Shown piece by piece: positions 15,894 to 25,134 of a stretch of 64,000 bases of DNA (position 1 is the first letter of the stretch; each line of letters begins with the position of its first letter). Source of the DNA: AP-15 sp963736715 (lineage in GTDB: Bacteria; Pseudomonadota; Alphaproteobacteria; ATCC43930; CGMCC-115725); the NCBI GenBank assembly GCA_963736715.1, contig CAVTQA010000016.1, positions 62,001-126,000 of the forward strand, in the 5' to 3' direction. The notes beneath the pieces were generated by a model. It was given only the letters and a program-made list of their open reading frames with translations. It did not search any database and was not told the DNA's origin. The position numbers were made by a program, and so were the translations under genes.

Positions 15894-16819
15894 CCGAGCC
15901 CGAAATCCGGACCGGCGCGGCTCCTTAGGTCCTTGCCCAGCTCGGCGCCGACCTGGGCAGCATCGTTGATTTCGCCTTCGAACCGGCCGCGGATCTCTCT
16001 GCTTCCGTAGTCGTTGAGCAAGAGTCCCTCGATCGCCAAATGGTCGCCATCGATTTCGGCCAACCCGGCGATCGGCGTGCGGCACGAGCCGTCGAGCGCG
16101 GCGAGCATCGCTCGCTCCGCCCCGACACAAGCCGCGCTGATTGGATCATGGAGCGGTTCGATGAGTTGTCGCACCATCTCGTTGGCCGTCCGGCACTCGA
16201 CGGCTAGCGCACCTTGACCGACGGCCGGCAGCATGAGCTCGCCGGTCAGAATTTCGGTCGCGCGCCCACTCAAATCGAGGCGTACGAGACCGCACAGCGC
16301 CAGAACCAATGCATCGACTTCGCCGGCTTCCAGCTTGCGCAGCCGCGTGTTCACATTGCCGCGGATCGGCACGATCGAAAGGTCCGGCCGATACCGCAGC
16401 AATTGGGCTTGGCGGCGTAGTGAAGCGGTGCCGACCTTCGCGCCGCGAGGCAGCGAAGCAAGGCCCGTCCCGCTCGCCGATACAAACGCGTCGCGCGGAT
16501 CGTCGCGCGGCAGCACGCAGGCGATTATCAGGCCGTCCGGAAGCCAAGTCTCCAAATCCTTCAGCGAATGCACCGCCAGATCGATCGTCCCGGCGAGCAG
16601 CGCCTCCTCGATCTCCTTGGCGAAGAGGCCCTTGCCGCCAATCTCGGCAAGCAGGCGATCCTGCACCCGGTCGCCCGTCGTGCGGATGGTCACGACCTCG
16701 ACCGCTCCCTCCTCGCCAAGCTCGGGATGTGCGGCAATCAGGCGGTCGCGGACGATGGCGGTCTGGCGCAGCGCCATCGGGCTGCCGCGGGTACCGATGC
16801 GGAGAGGACGGGGGGCCAA
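15890..16819 (-). CDS. hemC: Porphobilinogen deaminase (hydroxymethylbilane synthase)
   Basis: A 309-residue enzyme that polymerises four porphobilinogens into hydroxymethylbilane in heme synthesis. Conserved parts are IGTRGSPMALRQT at the start, GGKGLFAKEIEEALL, AVHSLKDLETWLPDGL, GTASLRRQAQLL, RGNVNTRLRKL and the dipyrromethane-cofactor cysteine in GSCRTPIAG. The usual VHSMKDVPT appears as VHSLKDLET, a mild variation. hemC often lies beside a divergent tsaD and hemD in alphaproteobacteria; here it follows an anion transporter gene on the same strand by 25 nt. Confidence 0.95.
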   Translation of the reverse strand: MAPRPLRIGTRGSPMALRQTAIVRDRLIAAHPELGEEGAVEVVTIRTTGDRVQDRLLAEIGGKGLFAKEIEEALLAGTIDLAVHSLKDLETWLPDGLIIACVLPRDDPRDAFVSASGTGLASLPRGAKVGTASLRRQAQLLRYRPDLSIVPIRGNVNTRLRKLEAGEVDALVLALCGLVRLDLSGRATEILTGELMLPAVGQGALAVECRTANEMVRQLIEPLHDPISAACVGAERAMLAALDGSCRTPIAGLAEIDGDHLAIEGLLLNDYGSREIRGRFEGEINDAAQVGAELGKDLRSRAGPDFGLG

Positions 16820-16844
16820 GGTGCATTCTCCCAGTTGCTTGCGA

Positions 16845-18104
16845 TTACCTCTCCGGCAGCACCGGCAAGGTTTGCGTCAAAGCCAGCCAAAAGACCGCAA
16901 AGCCGATCGATATGATCGCGATCGGAACCCCGGCCCGGGCATGTTCGGAAAAGGTAAGCCTTGCTCCCATCCGATCGGCCCGCTCGGCGATCAGCACATT
17001 GGTCAGGCTGCCGGTTAAGAGCAGATTGCCGGCAAGGCTTGACAATAAGGCCAACGCGTAAAAAACGCCCGGCGGTGCGCTCGGCCAAAGCTGGAGGAAC
17101 AGCATCGCGGCGGGGACGCCGCCGATCGTGTTGCTGGCTACGAGACTATAGGGCGTCAACAGCACGAGACTGTTCGGCAACAGGCCATGCTCAGTCAGAA
17201 AGTCGAGGATTTGGGCGGCAACTCCGGATTGGTTGAGCGCTCCGGTGATCCCGAAGAGGCAGGCGACGAGAAGCAGCAGCGGCCAATCCACCGCTGCGAT
17301 CATGGTGCGGCTGGTAATTTTTCGGCTGGCGAGCAACAGAGCAGCTATGATCAGCGCGCCGGTCTCGCGCGGTAAAGGCGTCGCGAAGAGCAGGAGCAGC
17401 ACCACCACGGCGACAGCCCCCTTAATCGTCTGATTGCGGTCGAGCGGGTGAACGGTTATCGGCGGTGCATCGAGGGTTGCCGCGAGCACCGTCTGGCTGA
17501 TGCGCGTGCGCCATTGCAGAAAGACGACCAGAAAGACAACGATAAGCGTGAACATCGCCGGCACGGCGCAAATCGCCAGAAATGTCCAAAAGTCGAGCCG
17601 GCCGAGAGCCCCGATCAGGATGTTTTGCGGATTGCCGATCAGGGTCGCCGCGGAGCCCGCATTGGTTGCGGCAGCGAGCGCAATCACCAGCGGGCGAGGG
17701 TCGAGCCCGCGGCTCTGCGCTCCGGCGATCAGCAAGGGCGAGATCGCTATTATCAGAATGTCGTTTGCGAGTATCGCCGACAGCCCGCCGCCGATTGCGA
17801 CCGTCAACGCCAGCAAGGTCGCCGTACCGCGCCGCGTCTCGGTAATCGTTCGGGCGCACAAATCGATGAAGCCCAATTCGGCGAACTGGGCCGAGATGAT
17901 CATCATAGCGAACAAGAAGGCGAGGGTCGGCAAGTCGACCGCGCTGCCGAAATCATCGAGGGTCATCTCTCCGCTTGCGAGGAGCGCGATGACCGCAAGC
18001 AGCGCGATCCCGGTGCGATCGACCTGCAGCCACGCGATCCGGCCGGCGGCCATCCCGATATAGGTCAGGATCAGGATCAGCAGAACGATCGCGGTATGCA
18101 TCAA
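16845..18104 (-). CDS. ArsB/NhaD/SLC13-type anion transporter
   Basis: A 419-residue integral membrane protein with about 11 hydrophobic segments. The conserved ion-transporter features NAGSAATLIGNPQNILIG and SSLAGNLLLTGSLTNVLIAE, one in each half, are the duplicated hairpin motifs of the CitM/ArsB/SLC13 superfamily. Substrate could be arsenite, dicarboxylate, sulfate or Na+/H+ exchange; no ars genes are adjacent, so arsenite is not favoured. It is divergent from the UvrD-type helicase gene with a 71-nt gap. Confidence 0.82.
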   Translation of the reverse strand: MMHTAIVLLILILTYIGMAAGRIAWLQVDRTGIALLAVIALLASGEMTLDDFGSAVDLPTLAFLFAMMIISAQFAELGFIDLCARTITETRRGTATLLALTVAIGGGLSAILANDILIIAISPLLIAGAQSRGLDPRPLVIALAAATNAGSAATLIGNPQNILIGALGRLDFWTFLAICAVPAMFTLIVVFLVVFLQWRTRISQTVLAATLDAPPITVHPLDRNQTIKGAVAVVVLLLLFATPLPRETGALIIAALLLASRKITSRTMIAAVDWPLLLLVACLFGITGALNQSGVAAQILDFLTEHGLLPNSLVLLTPYSLVASNTIGGVPAAMLFLQLWPSAPPGVFYALALLSSLAGNLLLTGSLTNVLIAERADRMGARLTFSEHARAGVPIAIISIGFAVFWLALTQTLPVLPER

Positions 18105-18175
18105 GGGCCTGGTTTCGGCTTCCTCGGCTGGTGAGGGTGCATCATCCGCGCCTCTCTTGCTATATCATGCAAAGT

Positions 18176-20425
18176 ATGTCCGAACCTGCTGTTCTCGCTC
18201 GCCAGAACACCGAGGTGTTCGACCTCGGCGGCCTCAATGACGCGCAACGCCGGGCCGTCGAGGCGATCGACGGGCCGGTGCTGGTGCTCGCCGGCGCCGG
18301 CACCGGCAAGACCCGCGTGCTGACCACCCGCCTTGCCTTTACGATCGCCACAGGCCGCGCTTTCCCGTCCGAATTGCTCGCCGTCACCTTCACCAACAAG
18401 GCGGCGCGCGAGATGCGCGAGCGGCTGGAGGCGATGATCGGCCGTGCTGCCGAAGGCGTCTGGCTCGGCACCTTTCATGCAATCGCCGCGCGCATTCTGC
18501 GCCGGCACGCCGAGGCGATCGGGCTCAAGCCGAGCTTCACGATCCTCGACACCGATGACCAGATCCGGCTGTTGAAGCAGATCCTGCAGGCGGAGAACAT
18601 CGACGAGCGGCGCTGGCCCGCGCGCCTTCTGCTCGCACAAATTCAGCGCTGGAAGGATCGCGGTCTCGGCCCCGAGAAGGTTTCCCCCGCCGACGCCGGC
18701 GGCTTCGCGCAAGGTCGGGCGGTGGATCTCTACCGCCAGTACCAGGAGCGCCTGACGACGGTGAACGCCGTCGATTTTGGCGACCTGATGCTGCACAATC
18801 TGAGCCTCTTCACCGGTAACGCCGACATCCTCGCCGAATACCAGAGACGCTTCCGCTACCTGCTCGTCGACGAGTACCAGGACACCAACGTTGCCCAGTA
18901 CCTATGGCTGCGTCTGTTAGCGCAAAAGCGCCGAAATTTGTGCTGTGTCGGCGACGACGATCAGTCGATCTACAGCTGGCGTGGCGCGGAGATCGGCAAC
19001 ATTCTGCGCTTCGAGAAGGATTTCCCGGGCTCGACGATCGCCCGGCTCGAGCAGAACTACCGCTCGACGCCGCACATTCTGGGGGCGGCGGGCAGCATGA
19101 TCGCGCAGAACCGCGGCCGCCTCGGCAAGATCTTGTGGACCGAAGCGGACGAGGGAGAAAAGGTCGTGGTGCGGGCCGTGTGGGATGCCGAGGAGGAAGC
19201 CCGCTGGGTCGGCGACGAGATCGAGGCACTGCAGCGCAAGCGGCACGCGCTCAGCGAAATCGCGATCCTGGTGCGCGCCGGGTTCCAGACGCGCGAGTTC
19301 GAAGACCGGTTCATTACGCTTGCGCTGCCCTATCGCGTGATCGGCGGGCCGCGGTTTTACGAGCGGCAGGAGATCCGCGACGCGCTCGCTTATCTGCGCC
19401 TTCTCAATCAGCCGGCCGACGATCTCGCCTTCGAGCGCATTCTGAACACCCCGCGGCGCGGCATCGGCAGCGCCACCATCCAGGAACTGCACAGCTTTGC
19501 CCGCGCCGAAAGGCTGCCGCTCATCGAAGCGGCTCGCATATTGATAGTCGGCGATCGGATGAGGCCAGCCGCCCGCAACGCGCTCGCCGCGTTCATCAGC
19601 GCGGTCGACGGCTGGCGAGCGCGGGCCCAGCACATCTCGCACACCGACCTCGTGCAGATCGTGCTCGACGAATCGGGCTACACGGCGATGTGGCAGGCCG
19701 ATCGCTCACCTGACGCGGCTGGCCGGCTCGAAAACCTCAAGGAGCTGGTCGTCGCGATGGCCGAATTCGAGAATCTCGGCGGCTTTCTCGAGCATGTCAG
19801 TCTGGTGATGGACAACGCCGCCGAGGCCGGCGGCGACATGGTCAATCTGATGACATTGCACAGCGCCAAGGGGCTCGAATTCGACGCGGTTTTCCTGCCG
19901 GGCTGGGAGGAGGGTTTGTTCCCGAACCAGCGGGCAATGGAGGAGAACGGGCTCGCAGCGCTCGAAGAGGAGCGCCGGCTGGCCTATGTCGGGCTGACCC
20001 GAGCCCGGCACCGCGCCTATGTGTCCTTTGCCGCCAACCGCCGCATTCATGGGCAGTGGCAGAATACGATCCGCTCCCGCTTTGTCGACGAGCTGCCGAG
20101 CGAGCACGTCGAGATCGTCGCCGAGCTCGGCCTGCAGCCCGCGGCGTCCTGGGAGGCCGGATGGACGAGCGCGATCGAGGTCCCGCCGGCTGCACCGTGG
20201 CGGCCGGCTGCCCCTCCGCGCCGTCCCTTGCTGGCGAATGCGGGCCCGGTGCCGCGGCGAGGCGAAGAATTGCGCCGGGTTGGCGGCTTTGCCGTCGGCG
20301 GCCGGGTGTTTCACCAGAAATTCGGCTACGGCACGATCACCGCGGTCGAAGACAACAAGCTCGCCATCCATTTCGACGTCGCCGGCGACAAGAAGATCAT
20401 GGACGCCTTTGTCGAGCACGCGTGA
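18176..20425 (+). CDS. uvrD: UvrD/PcrA-type superfamily 1 DNA helicase
   Basis: A 749-residue ATP-dependent 3'-5' DNA helicase for repair and replication restart. All SF1 motifs are visible: LNDAQRRAV (Q motif), AGAGTGKTRVLT (Walker A), FTNKAAREM, LVDEYQDTN (motif II), GDDDQSIYSWRGAE (motif III), LEQNYRST (IV), TLHSAKGLEFDAVFLPG (V) and RLAYVGLTRAR (VI). The C-terminus ends in a Tudor-like segment (VFHQKFGYGTITAVEDNKL) typical of PcrA/UvrD. ATG 18176 is chosen; the frame extends to 18131. Confidence 0.93.
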   Translation: MSEPAVLARQNTEVFDLGGLNDAQRRAVEAIDGPVLVLAGAGTGKTRVLTTRLAFTIATGRAFPSELLAVTFTNKAAREMRERLEAMIGRAAEGVWLGTFHAIAARILRRHAEAIGLKPSFTILDTDDQIRLLKQILQAENIDERRWPARLLLAQIQRWKDRGLGPEKVSPADAGGFAQGRAVDLYRQYQERLTTVNAVDFGDLMLHNLSLFTGNADILAEYQRRFRYLLVDEYQDTNVAQYLWLRLLAQKRRNLCCVGDDDQSIYSWRGAEIGNILRFEKDFPGSTIARLEQNYRSTPHILGAAGSMIAQNRGRLGKILWTEADEGEKVVVRAVWDAEEEARWVGDEIEALQRKRHALSEIAILVRAGFQTREFEDRFITLALPYRVIGGPRFYERQEIRDALAYLRLLNQPADDLAFERILNTPRRGIGSATIQELHSFARAERLPLIEAARILIVGDRMRPAARNALAAFISAVDGWRARAQHISHTDLVQIVLDESGYTAMWQADRSPDAAGRLENLKELVVAMAEFENLGGFLEHVSLVMDNAAEAGGDMVNLMTLHSAKGLEFDAVFLPGWEEGLFPNQRAMEENGLAALEEERRLAYVGLTRARHRAYVSFAANRRIHGQWQNTIRSRFVDELPSEHVEIVAELGLQPAASWEAGWTSAIEVPPAAPWRPAAPPRRPLLANAGPVPRRGEELRRVGGFAVGGRVFHQKFGYGTITAVEDNKLAIHFDVAGDKKIMDAFVEHA

Positions 20426-20432
20426 TCCTTTA

Positions 20433-20525
20433 CCCCTCACCCTAACCTCGCCCCGCTAGCCCCCACCCTAACCCTCCCCCGCTTGCGGGGGAGGGAGGGG
20501 TGGGGGCTAGGGTCGGGGTGAGGGG
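20433..20525. repeat. GC-rich palindromic intergenic repeat (copy 1)
   Basis: A 93-bp near-palindrome between uvrD and prmA. The outer arms are CCCCTCACCC and GGGTGAGGGG, an inner arm is CTAGCCCCCACCC, and the core is CCCCCGCTTGCGGGGG. It shares its CCCTCACCC and CCCTC-rich arms with sequences at 34.9, 46.8 and 50.8 kb, so it belongs to a dispersed family. It probably folds as a long hairpin in RNA and may act as a terminator or mRNA stabiliser. Confidence 0.8.
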
Positions 20526-20533
20526 CGCTTCCC

Positions 20534-21405
20534 GTGAATTCCGTCCGGCGCCTGTTCGCGCAGGTCCACGGCGCGGATGCGGCGAATGCCGTCTTTGCGC
20601 TCCTCGACGACAATGCCGACGCCGTATCGGCGTTTGAGACCGCGCCCGAGGAGTGGCGGGTCGAGGCCTATCGGCAATCGCCTTTACTCGAACTCCGAGC
20701 TAGGGGCGCAGCTCGCGCTTGCCGCGGCTGCCGCGGGCGGAACTCTGGCCGAATTCGGCGAGGAAAGCCTCCCGGCTCGCGACTGGCTTGCGGAGAACCA
20801 GCTGTCCTTTCCGCCCTTGCGGGTCGGCCGGTTCTTTGTTTACGGCTCGCATCATGATGGCAAAGTGCCGGCGGGAGCGATCGGGATCGCGATAGACGCG
20901 GCGACTGCGTTCGGTACCGGCGAGCATCCGTCGACCCGCGGCTGTCTCTTGGCTCTCGAGCGCTTGGCGCGTCGCCGGCAATTTCGCAGACCGCTCGACA
21001 TCGGAACCGGAACCGGGATTCTCTCGATCGCTGCCGCCAAACTGCTGCACCGCAAGGTATTGGCCGGCGACATCGACCCGAGGGCGATCTGCGTCGCGCG
21101 ACACAACGCCGCCCGCAACGGCGTAAGGCGACTGGTGCAAAGCCGCAAGCGCGCCGGGCTACCGCGATCGGCTCACTCGCAGATCACGCTACGATCTGGT
21201 CCTGTCCAATATCCTCGCGCGCCCATTGGCGGTGATGGCCGCCGATCTCTCTCGCCGGTTGGCTCCCGGCGGACGCGCCGTGTTGTCGGGATTACTGCGA
21301 TGGCAGGAGCCGATCGTGCTCGCACCGCACCGTGGCTGCGGCATAGTGCTCGATCATCGGCTGGTCATCGACGGGTGGTCGACCCTGGTAATGCGCCGCC
21401 GGCAT
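20534..21405 (+). pseudogene. prmA: Ribosomal protein L11 methyltransferase, two frameshifts
   Basis: The gene is clear but lies in three frames. Frame 1 (from 20534) gives a PrmA-like N-terminus to EEWRVEAYRQSPLL. After a shift near 20690-20700 the second frame carries PPLRVGRFFVYGSH, AFGTGEHPSTRGCLLAL and the SAM-binding LDIGTGTGILSIAAAKL. After a second shift near 21155-21165 the third frame gives YDLVLSNILARPLAVMAADL and LAPGGRAVLSGLL. The third frame has no stop at the expected end (about 21402) and runs on to 21678. PrmA is dispensable in several bacteria, so loss is plausible; sequencing error is the alternative. Confidence 0.85.
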
Positions 21406-21409
21406 GGGT

Positions 21410-21445
21410 CAGAGATGACGATGGGGGCCGAAGCCCCCATCTCTG
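21410..21445. terminator. Nested hairpin between prmA relic and DUF1127 gene
   Basis: GATGGGGGC, loop CGAA, GCCCCCATC forms a perfect 9-bp stem (21420-21441). The flanks CAGAGATG (21410-21417) and CATCTCTG (21438-21445) are also exact complements, so an alternative outer pairing exists. It lies between convergent genes and has no U-tract. It is probably a shared terminator. Confidence 0.6.
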
Positions 21446-21469
21446 AAATCGCCTCGACCGGAAAACCGC

Positions 21470-21697
21470 TCAGGCCTCCTTCGGCCGAGCGAGCTTTTCC
21501 GGGTTCCGGAAGGGCACCGGCGAGGATGGATTGGGCATGCGGTAACCTTCGACGAGGCCGGCAATTTGCGAGCGGTGAAGCCCGATGTCGGCGAGCGAGT
21601 GATCATCGAGCGCCATCAGCTCGGCATAGGCTTGCTGCCGGTGCCGCCAATCGGAAAAGTGCCTTCCGGCGGAAATGAGAAGATTGACTACAGACAT
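21470..21697 (-). CDS. DUF1127 (YjiS-like) small protein
   Basis: A 75-residue protein. The central part, WRHRQQAYAELMALDDHSL then ADIGLHRSQIAGLV, is the DUF1127 signature, an Arg-rich helix pair found in many alphaproteobacterial small proteins; some members bind RNA or affect phosphate and stress responses. A proline-rich tail follows. The frame is open upstream to 22135, but ATG 21697 gives the normal N-terminus. It ends near the hairpin at 21410-21445. Confidence 0.85.
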   Translation of the reverse strand: MSVVNLLISAGRHFSDWRHRQQAYAELMALDDHSLADIGLHRSQIAGLVEGYRMPNPSSPVPFRNPEKLARPKEA

Positions 21698-21811
21698 GGC
21701 TAGAACTCCTGCGCGCCGCTTATGCTGCGCCGCACAAGGATCTGGTGCTGCACCGCAAAAAGAGCAACGGCGGCCCTGCAATTCAGCCATGCAGCGGAAA
21801 AAGGAACGTAG

Positions 21812-22046
21812 ATGAGCTCGAGCGTAACCCAACCCAACCGGGACGAGATGGCGCGATTGCTGAAGGCGGCGGGTTCTGCCTACGACCCCGAAGCAGTCGA
21901 GGACTTGATCGAGGGCGTGCTGGCCGCCCCGGCCGAAATCGGGACCAGCTGGCATGTGCTCGTCGCCGACCCGATGCCGCAACCAGCTCGCCGCCTGTCT
22001 CGAGGCGCTGCGGGCCGCCAAGGCCGCCGAGTACCACGACGGCCTG
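21812..22046 (+). pseudogene. Small helical protein reading into aminopeptidase P by frameshift
   Basis: From ATG 21812 the frame reads MSSSVTQPNRDEMARLLKAA.. DLIEGVLAAPAEIG.. WHVLVADP, a convincing acidic helical protein. Near 21972-21990 coding quality switches to another frame (QLAACLEALRAAKAAEYHDGL) that continues without a stop into the aminopeptidase P gene. The original was either a separate gene of about 75 codons overlapping pepP or an N-terminal extension of it. No domain family was recognised. Confidence 0.5.
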
Positions 22047-23870
22047 TCACGCGACGATTTTGCTCGGCAGCCGCGATCGGAGCGTCTCGCCCGCCTGCGG
22101 AAGGAACTGGCGTCGCGCGGACTCGATGGGTTCATCGTGCCGCGCGCCGACGCGCATCAAGGGGAATATGTGCCGCCACGCGGTCAGCGTCTCGCCTGGT
22201 TGACCGGATTTACCGGGTCGGCCGGTCTCGCGATCGTGTTGCGCGACCGCGCAGCGCTGTTTGTCGATGGGCGGTACACATTGCAGGCGGCCGCCCAGAT
22301 CGATACGGGCTCGTTCGAGATCCATCACCTGGTAGAGGAACCACCGGCGCAATGGCTCGCCACGGCGCTCAGAAAGGGCGAGGTGCTCGGCTACGATCCC
22401 TGGCTGCACACGCCTCACGAGGTGGAACGGTTTCGCGCCGCCGCAGAAAAGGCCGGCGCCGAGATCCGCGCTGTTCACGACAACCCGCTCGACAAGGTTT
22501 GGTCCGGCCAGCCGGCAGCGCCGATCGCACCTGTCGTGCCGCACCCTGAGCAATTCTCCGGCGAGAGCGCAGAGTCGAAGCGCACCCGGCTGGGGTTTGC
22601 CTTGCAACAGGAGGGGGTCGCGGCTGTCGTGCTGACAATGCCGGAATCGATTGCCTGGCTCCTCAACATCCGCGGCGGCGACGTGCCGCACACCCCGCTG
22701 CCATTGTCATTTGCGATCCTGCGGCAGGACGGCTCCGTCAGCCTCTTCATCGACCGGCGCAAGCTCGTCCCCGGCCTCGAACGCCACCTCGGCAACGCCG
22801 TCACCGTGATGCCGCCCGAGCAACTGGGACCGGCGCTCGACGCGCTTGCGGCCGAAGGCGGCAGGGTGCAGGCCGATCCGGCGACCGCCGCCTCCTGGGT
22901 GTTCGACCGACTGGCAGAAGCGGGAGCGAAGATCCATCGCGCCGCCGACCCGTGTCTCTTGCCGAAGGCGTGCAAAAATGCGGCGGAGATCGACGGCACC
23001 CGGGCGGCGCATCACCGCGACGGCGCGGCGCTGACGCGTTTCCTCGCCTGGCTCGCGCGCGAGGCGCCGAATGGCCGGCTTTCCGAGATCGCCGCCAGCG
23101 ACCGGCTGGAGGCTTTCCGCCGCGAAGGAGAGTATTTCCGCGATCTGAGCTTCCCGACCATTTCGGGGGCCGGCTCCAACGGCGCAATCGTGCATTACCG
23201 GGCGATGCCGGAGACCGAGAAGCGCCTCGAACCGGGCACTCTTTATCTGCTCAACTCAGGCGCCCAATATCTCGACGGCACCACCGACGTGACGCGCACG
23301 ATCGCTGTCGGCGAGCCTTCGGCCGAGATGCGCGACCGGTTCACCCGCGTGCTGAAGGGCCACATCGCGCTCGCCCTGGCGCGCTTTCCGAAGGGCACCA
23401 CCGGGACACAACTCGACGGCTTTGCGCGCCGCGCGCTGTGGCAGGAGGGGCTCGACTACGACCACGGCACCGGGCACGGCGTCGGCAGCTATCTCGGGGT
23501 GCACGAGGGCCCGCAACGAATCTCCAAGGCCCCGAACACGCAGCCTCTGCTGCCCGGCATGATCGTCTCGAACGAGCCCGGCTATTACAAGACCGGCGCC
23601 TACGGCATCCGCATCGAAAATCTCGTGCTGGTGCAGCCGGCCGACGGCTCGGCCGAGCGCGAGATGCTGGGCTTCGAAACGCTGACCCTCGCCCCGATCG
23701 ACCGCAACCTGATCGAGCCGTCGCTGCTCGACGAAGACGAGATCGCCTGGCTCAATGCGTATCATACGCGGGTCCGCGAGCACCTGACCCCGCTTGTCGA
23801 CGCGCGAGACGGCGCGCTGGCTCGCCGAAGCGACGCAGCCGGTCGGCGGGTAAATGCCGCAAGGCAGTGA
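21954..23870 (+). CDS. pepP: Xaa-Pro aminopeptidase (aminopeptidase P, M24B)
   Basis: A cytoplasmic dimetal peptidase that removes N-terminal residues preceding proline. Two creatinase-like N-terminal domains (GFIVPRADAHQGEYVPPRG..., LLNIRGGDVPHTPL) precede the pita-bread catalytic domain. Metal ligands are seen in AQYLDGTTDVTRTI (two Asp), GTGHGVGSYLGVHEGP (His), NEPGYYKTGAYGIRIEN (Glu) and the following region. Three-domain size (about 610 residues) fits the family. The ATG at 21954 is only the first available start: its first dozen residues look out of frame, and genuine similarity starts near 21985, so the start was probably disrupted by the upstream frameshift. Confidence 0.88.
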   Translation: MCSSPTRCRNQLAACLEALRAAKAAEYHDGLSRDDFARQPRSERLARLRKELASRGLDGFIVPRADAHQGEYVPPRGQRLAWLTGFTGSAGLAIVLRDRAALFVDGRYTLQAAAQIDTGSFEIHHLVEEPPAQWLATALRKGEVLGYDPWLHTPHEVERFRAAAEKAGAEIRAVHDNPLDKVWSGQPAAPIAPVVPHPEQFSGESAESKRTRLGFALQQEGVAAVVLTMPESIAWLLNIRGGDVPHTPLPLSFAILRQDGSVSLFIDRRKLVPGLERHLGNAVTVMPPEQLGPALDALAAEGGRVQADPATAASWVFDRLAEAGAKIHRAADPCLLPKACKNAAEIDGTRAAHHRDGAALTRFLAWLAREAPNGRLSEIAASDRLEAFRREGEYFRDLSFPTISGAGSNGAIVHYRAMPETEKRLEPGTLYLLNSGAQYLDGTTDVTRTIAVGEPSAEMRDRFTRVLKGHIALALARFPKGTTGTQLDGFARRALWQEGLDYDHGTGHGVGSYLGVHEGPQRISKAPNTQPLLPGMIVSNEPGYYKTGAYGIRIENLVLVQPADGSAEREMLGFETLTLAPIDRNLIEPSLLDEDEIAWLNAYHTRVREHLTPLVDARDGALARRSDAAGRRVNAARQ

Positions 23871-25059
23871 GTTGTTTCCGGCGCCCGACTCGGTCGAGGC
23901 CGACCGTCAGCGGGATCTGACTACCGGCCTGTTGCCGTCACAGCTGTTGCGCGAGGCGGTGGCGCAAGGCCGGGAGATCCTATCGCCGCAGCCGATCGGC
24001 GACGACCAGATCCAGCCGGCCAGCATCGATCTGCGGCTCGGCGAGGTCGCCTACCGGGTGCGGGCGAGCTTTCTGCCCGGCGCGCGGGCGAGCGTGCGCG
24101 ACAAGCTCGAGCTCCTCTCGATGCACCGCATCGACCTGACGGGGGGCGCGGTCCTCGAAAAGGACTGCGTTTATATCGTCCCGTTGCTCGAATATGTGTC
24201 GCTCAGAAAACGCACCGCGGCGGCCGCCAATCCGAAGAGCTCGACCGGCCGGCTCGATGTCTTCGCCCGGGTCATCACCGATTACGGCACCGAATTCGAC
24301 CGCATCCGCGAGGGCTACAAGGGCCCGCTCTTTGCCGAGATCTCGCCGCGCGCCTTCAGCATCCTGGTGCGCACCGGCTCTCGCCTGGTGCAATTGCGCA
24401 TCCGCCGCGGCTCGCCCGGGTTCAGCGATACGGCGCTGCGCCGATTGCATGAGGAAGTCGGGCTGATGGATGGTCCGGCCGGGCCGCAGACGATCCGCAA
24501 CGGGCTCGCCTTCACGGTCGATGTCGTCGGCGACAAGGCGACCGGGATCGTCGGGTACAAGGCGCGGCGGCATACCGACGTGATCGATATCGACCGCAGC
24601 TTTCATTACGACCCGCGCGACTTTTGGGAGCCGGTATTCTCACACCGCGGTGAGGGGATCGTCTTAGACCCGAACGATTTCCACATCCTCGCGTCGCGCG
24701 AAGCCGTCGTGGTGCCGCCCGACCACGCCGCCGAGATGCTGCCCTACGACACCTTCGTCGGCGAGTTCCGGGTGCATTACGCCGGGTTTTTCGATCCCGG
24801 CTTCGGCGCCCCCGAGAGCGGCGGCGCCGGCAGCCGCGCCGTCCTCGAAGTGCGCTCGCACGAAGTGCCGTTCCTGATCGAGGACGGCCAGATCGTCGGC
24901 CGCCTCGTCTACGAACGGCTGATCGCCCGGCCCGACAAGCTCTACGGCACCCCGATCGGCTCCTCCTATCAGCGCCAGGGCCTGGCGCTGTCGAAGCATT
25001 TCAAGCAGCTTCGTTCCGCGCTGAGCTCGTGTGAGATCGGGGACGCCTGGAGTAGTTAA
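23854..25059 (+). CDS. dcd: dCTP deaminase-like protein (two-domain alphaproteobacterial form)
   Basis: A 401-residue protein of the dCTP deaminase/dUTPase fold, about twice the size of E. coli Dcd because the fold is present twice. The first half has LSPQPIGDDQIQPASIDLRLG and KSSTGRLDVFARVI, YKGPLFAEISPRAFSILV; the second half has VLDPNDFHILASREAVVVP and FVGEFRVHYAGFFDPGFG. It probably converts dCTP to dUTP for thymidylate synthesis. It overlaps the pepP end by 17 nt. Family assignment is firm; exact activity of the two-domain form is inferred. Confidence 0.85.
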   Translation: MPQGSELFPAPDSVEADRQRDLTTGLLPSQLLREAVAQGREILSPQPIGDDQIQPASIDLRLGEVAYRVRASFLPGARASVRDKLELLSMHRIDLTGGAVLEKDCVYIVPLLEYVSLRKRTAAAANPKSSTGRLDVFARVITDYGTEFDRIREGYKGPLFAEISPRAFSILVRTGSRLVQLRIRRGSPGFSDTALRRLHEEVGLMDGPAGPQTIRNGLAFTVDVVGDKATGIVGYKARRHTDVIDIDRSFHYDPRDFWEPVFSHRGEGIVLDPNDFHILASREAVVVPPDHAAEMLPYDTFVGEFRVHYAGFFDPGFGAPESGGAGSRAVLEVRSHEVPFLIEDGQIVGRLVYERLIARPDKLYGTPIGSSYQRQGLALSKHFKQLRSALSSCEIGDAWSS

Positions 25060-25134
25060 TCCCGCTTGCCAGCGACGAACAGCCGGCACATCCTGATGTC
25101 AAAGCGAGGGCCAGATAGGGGCTGGCGTTAGAAA

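Noticed and set aside
16233..17061. Overlapping plus-strand frames of 250 or more codons across hemC and the anion transporter
   Set aside because: Both real genes on the minus strand have clear family motifs; the plus frames are Arg/Ser-rich shadows.
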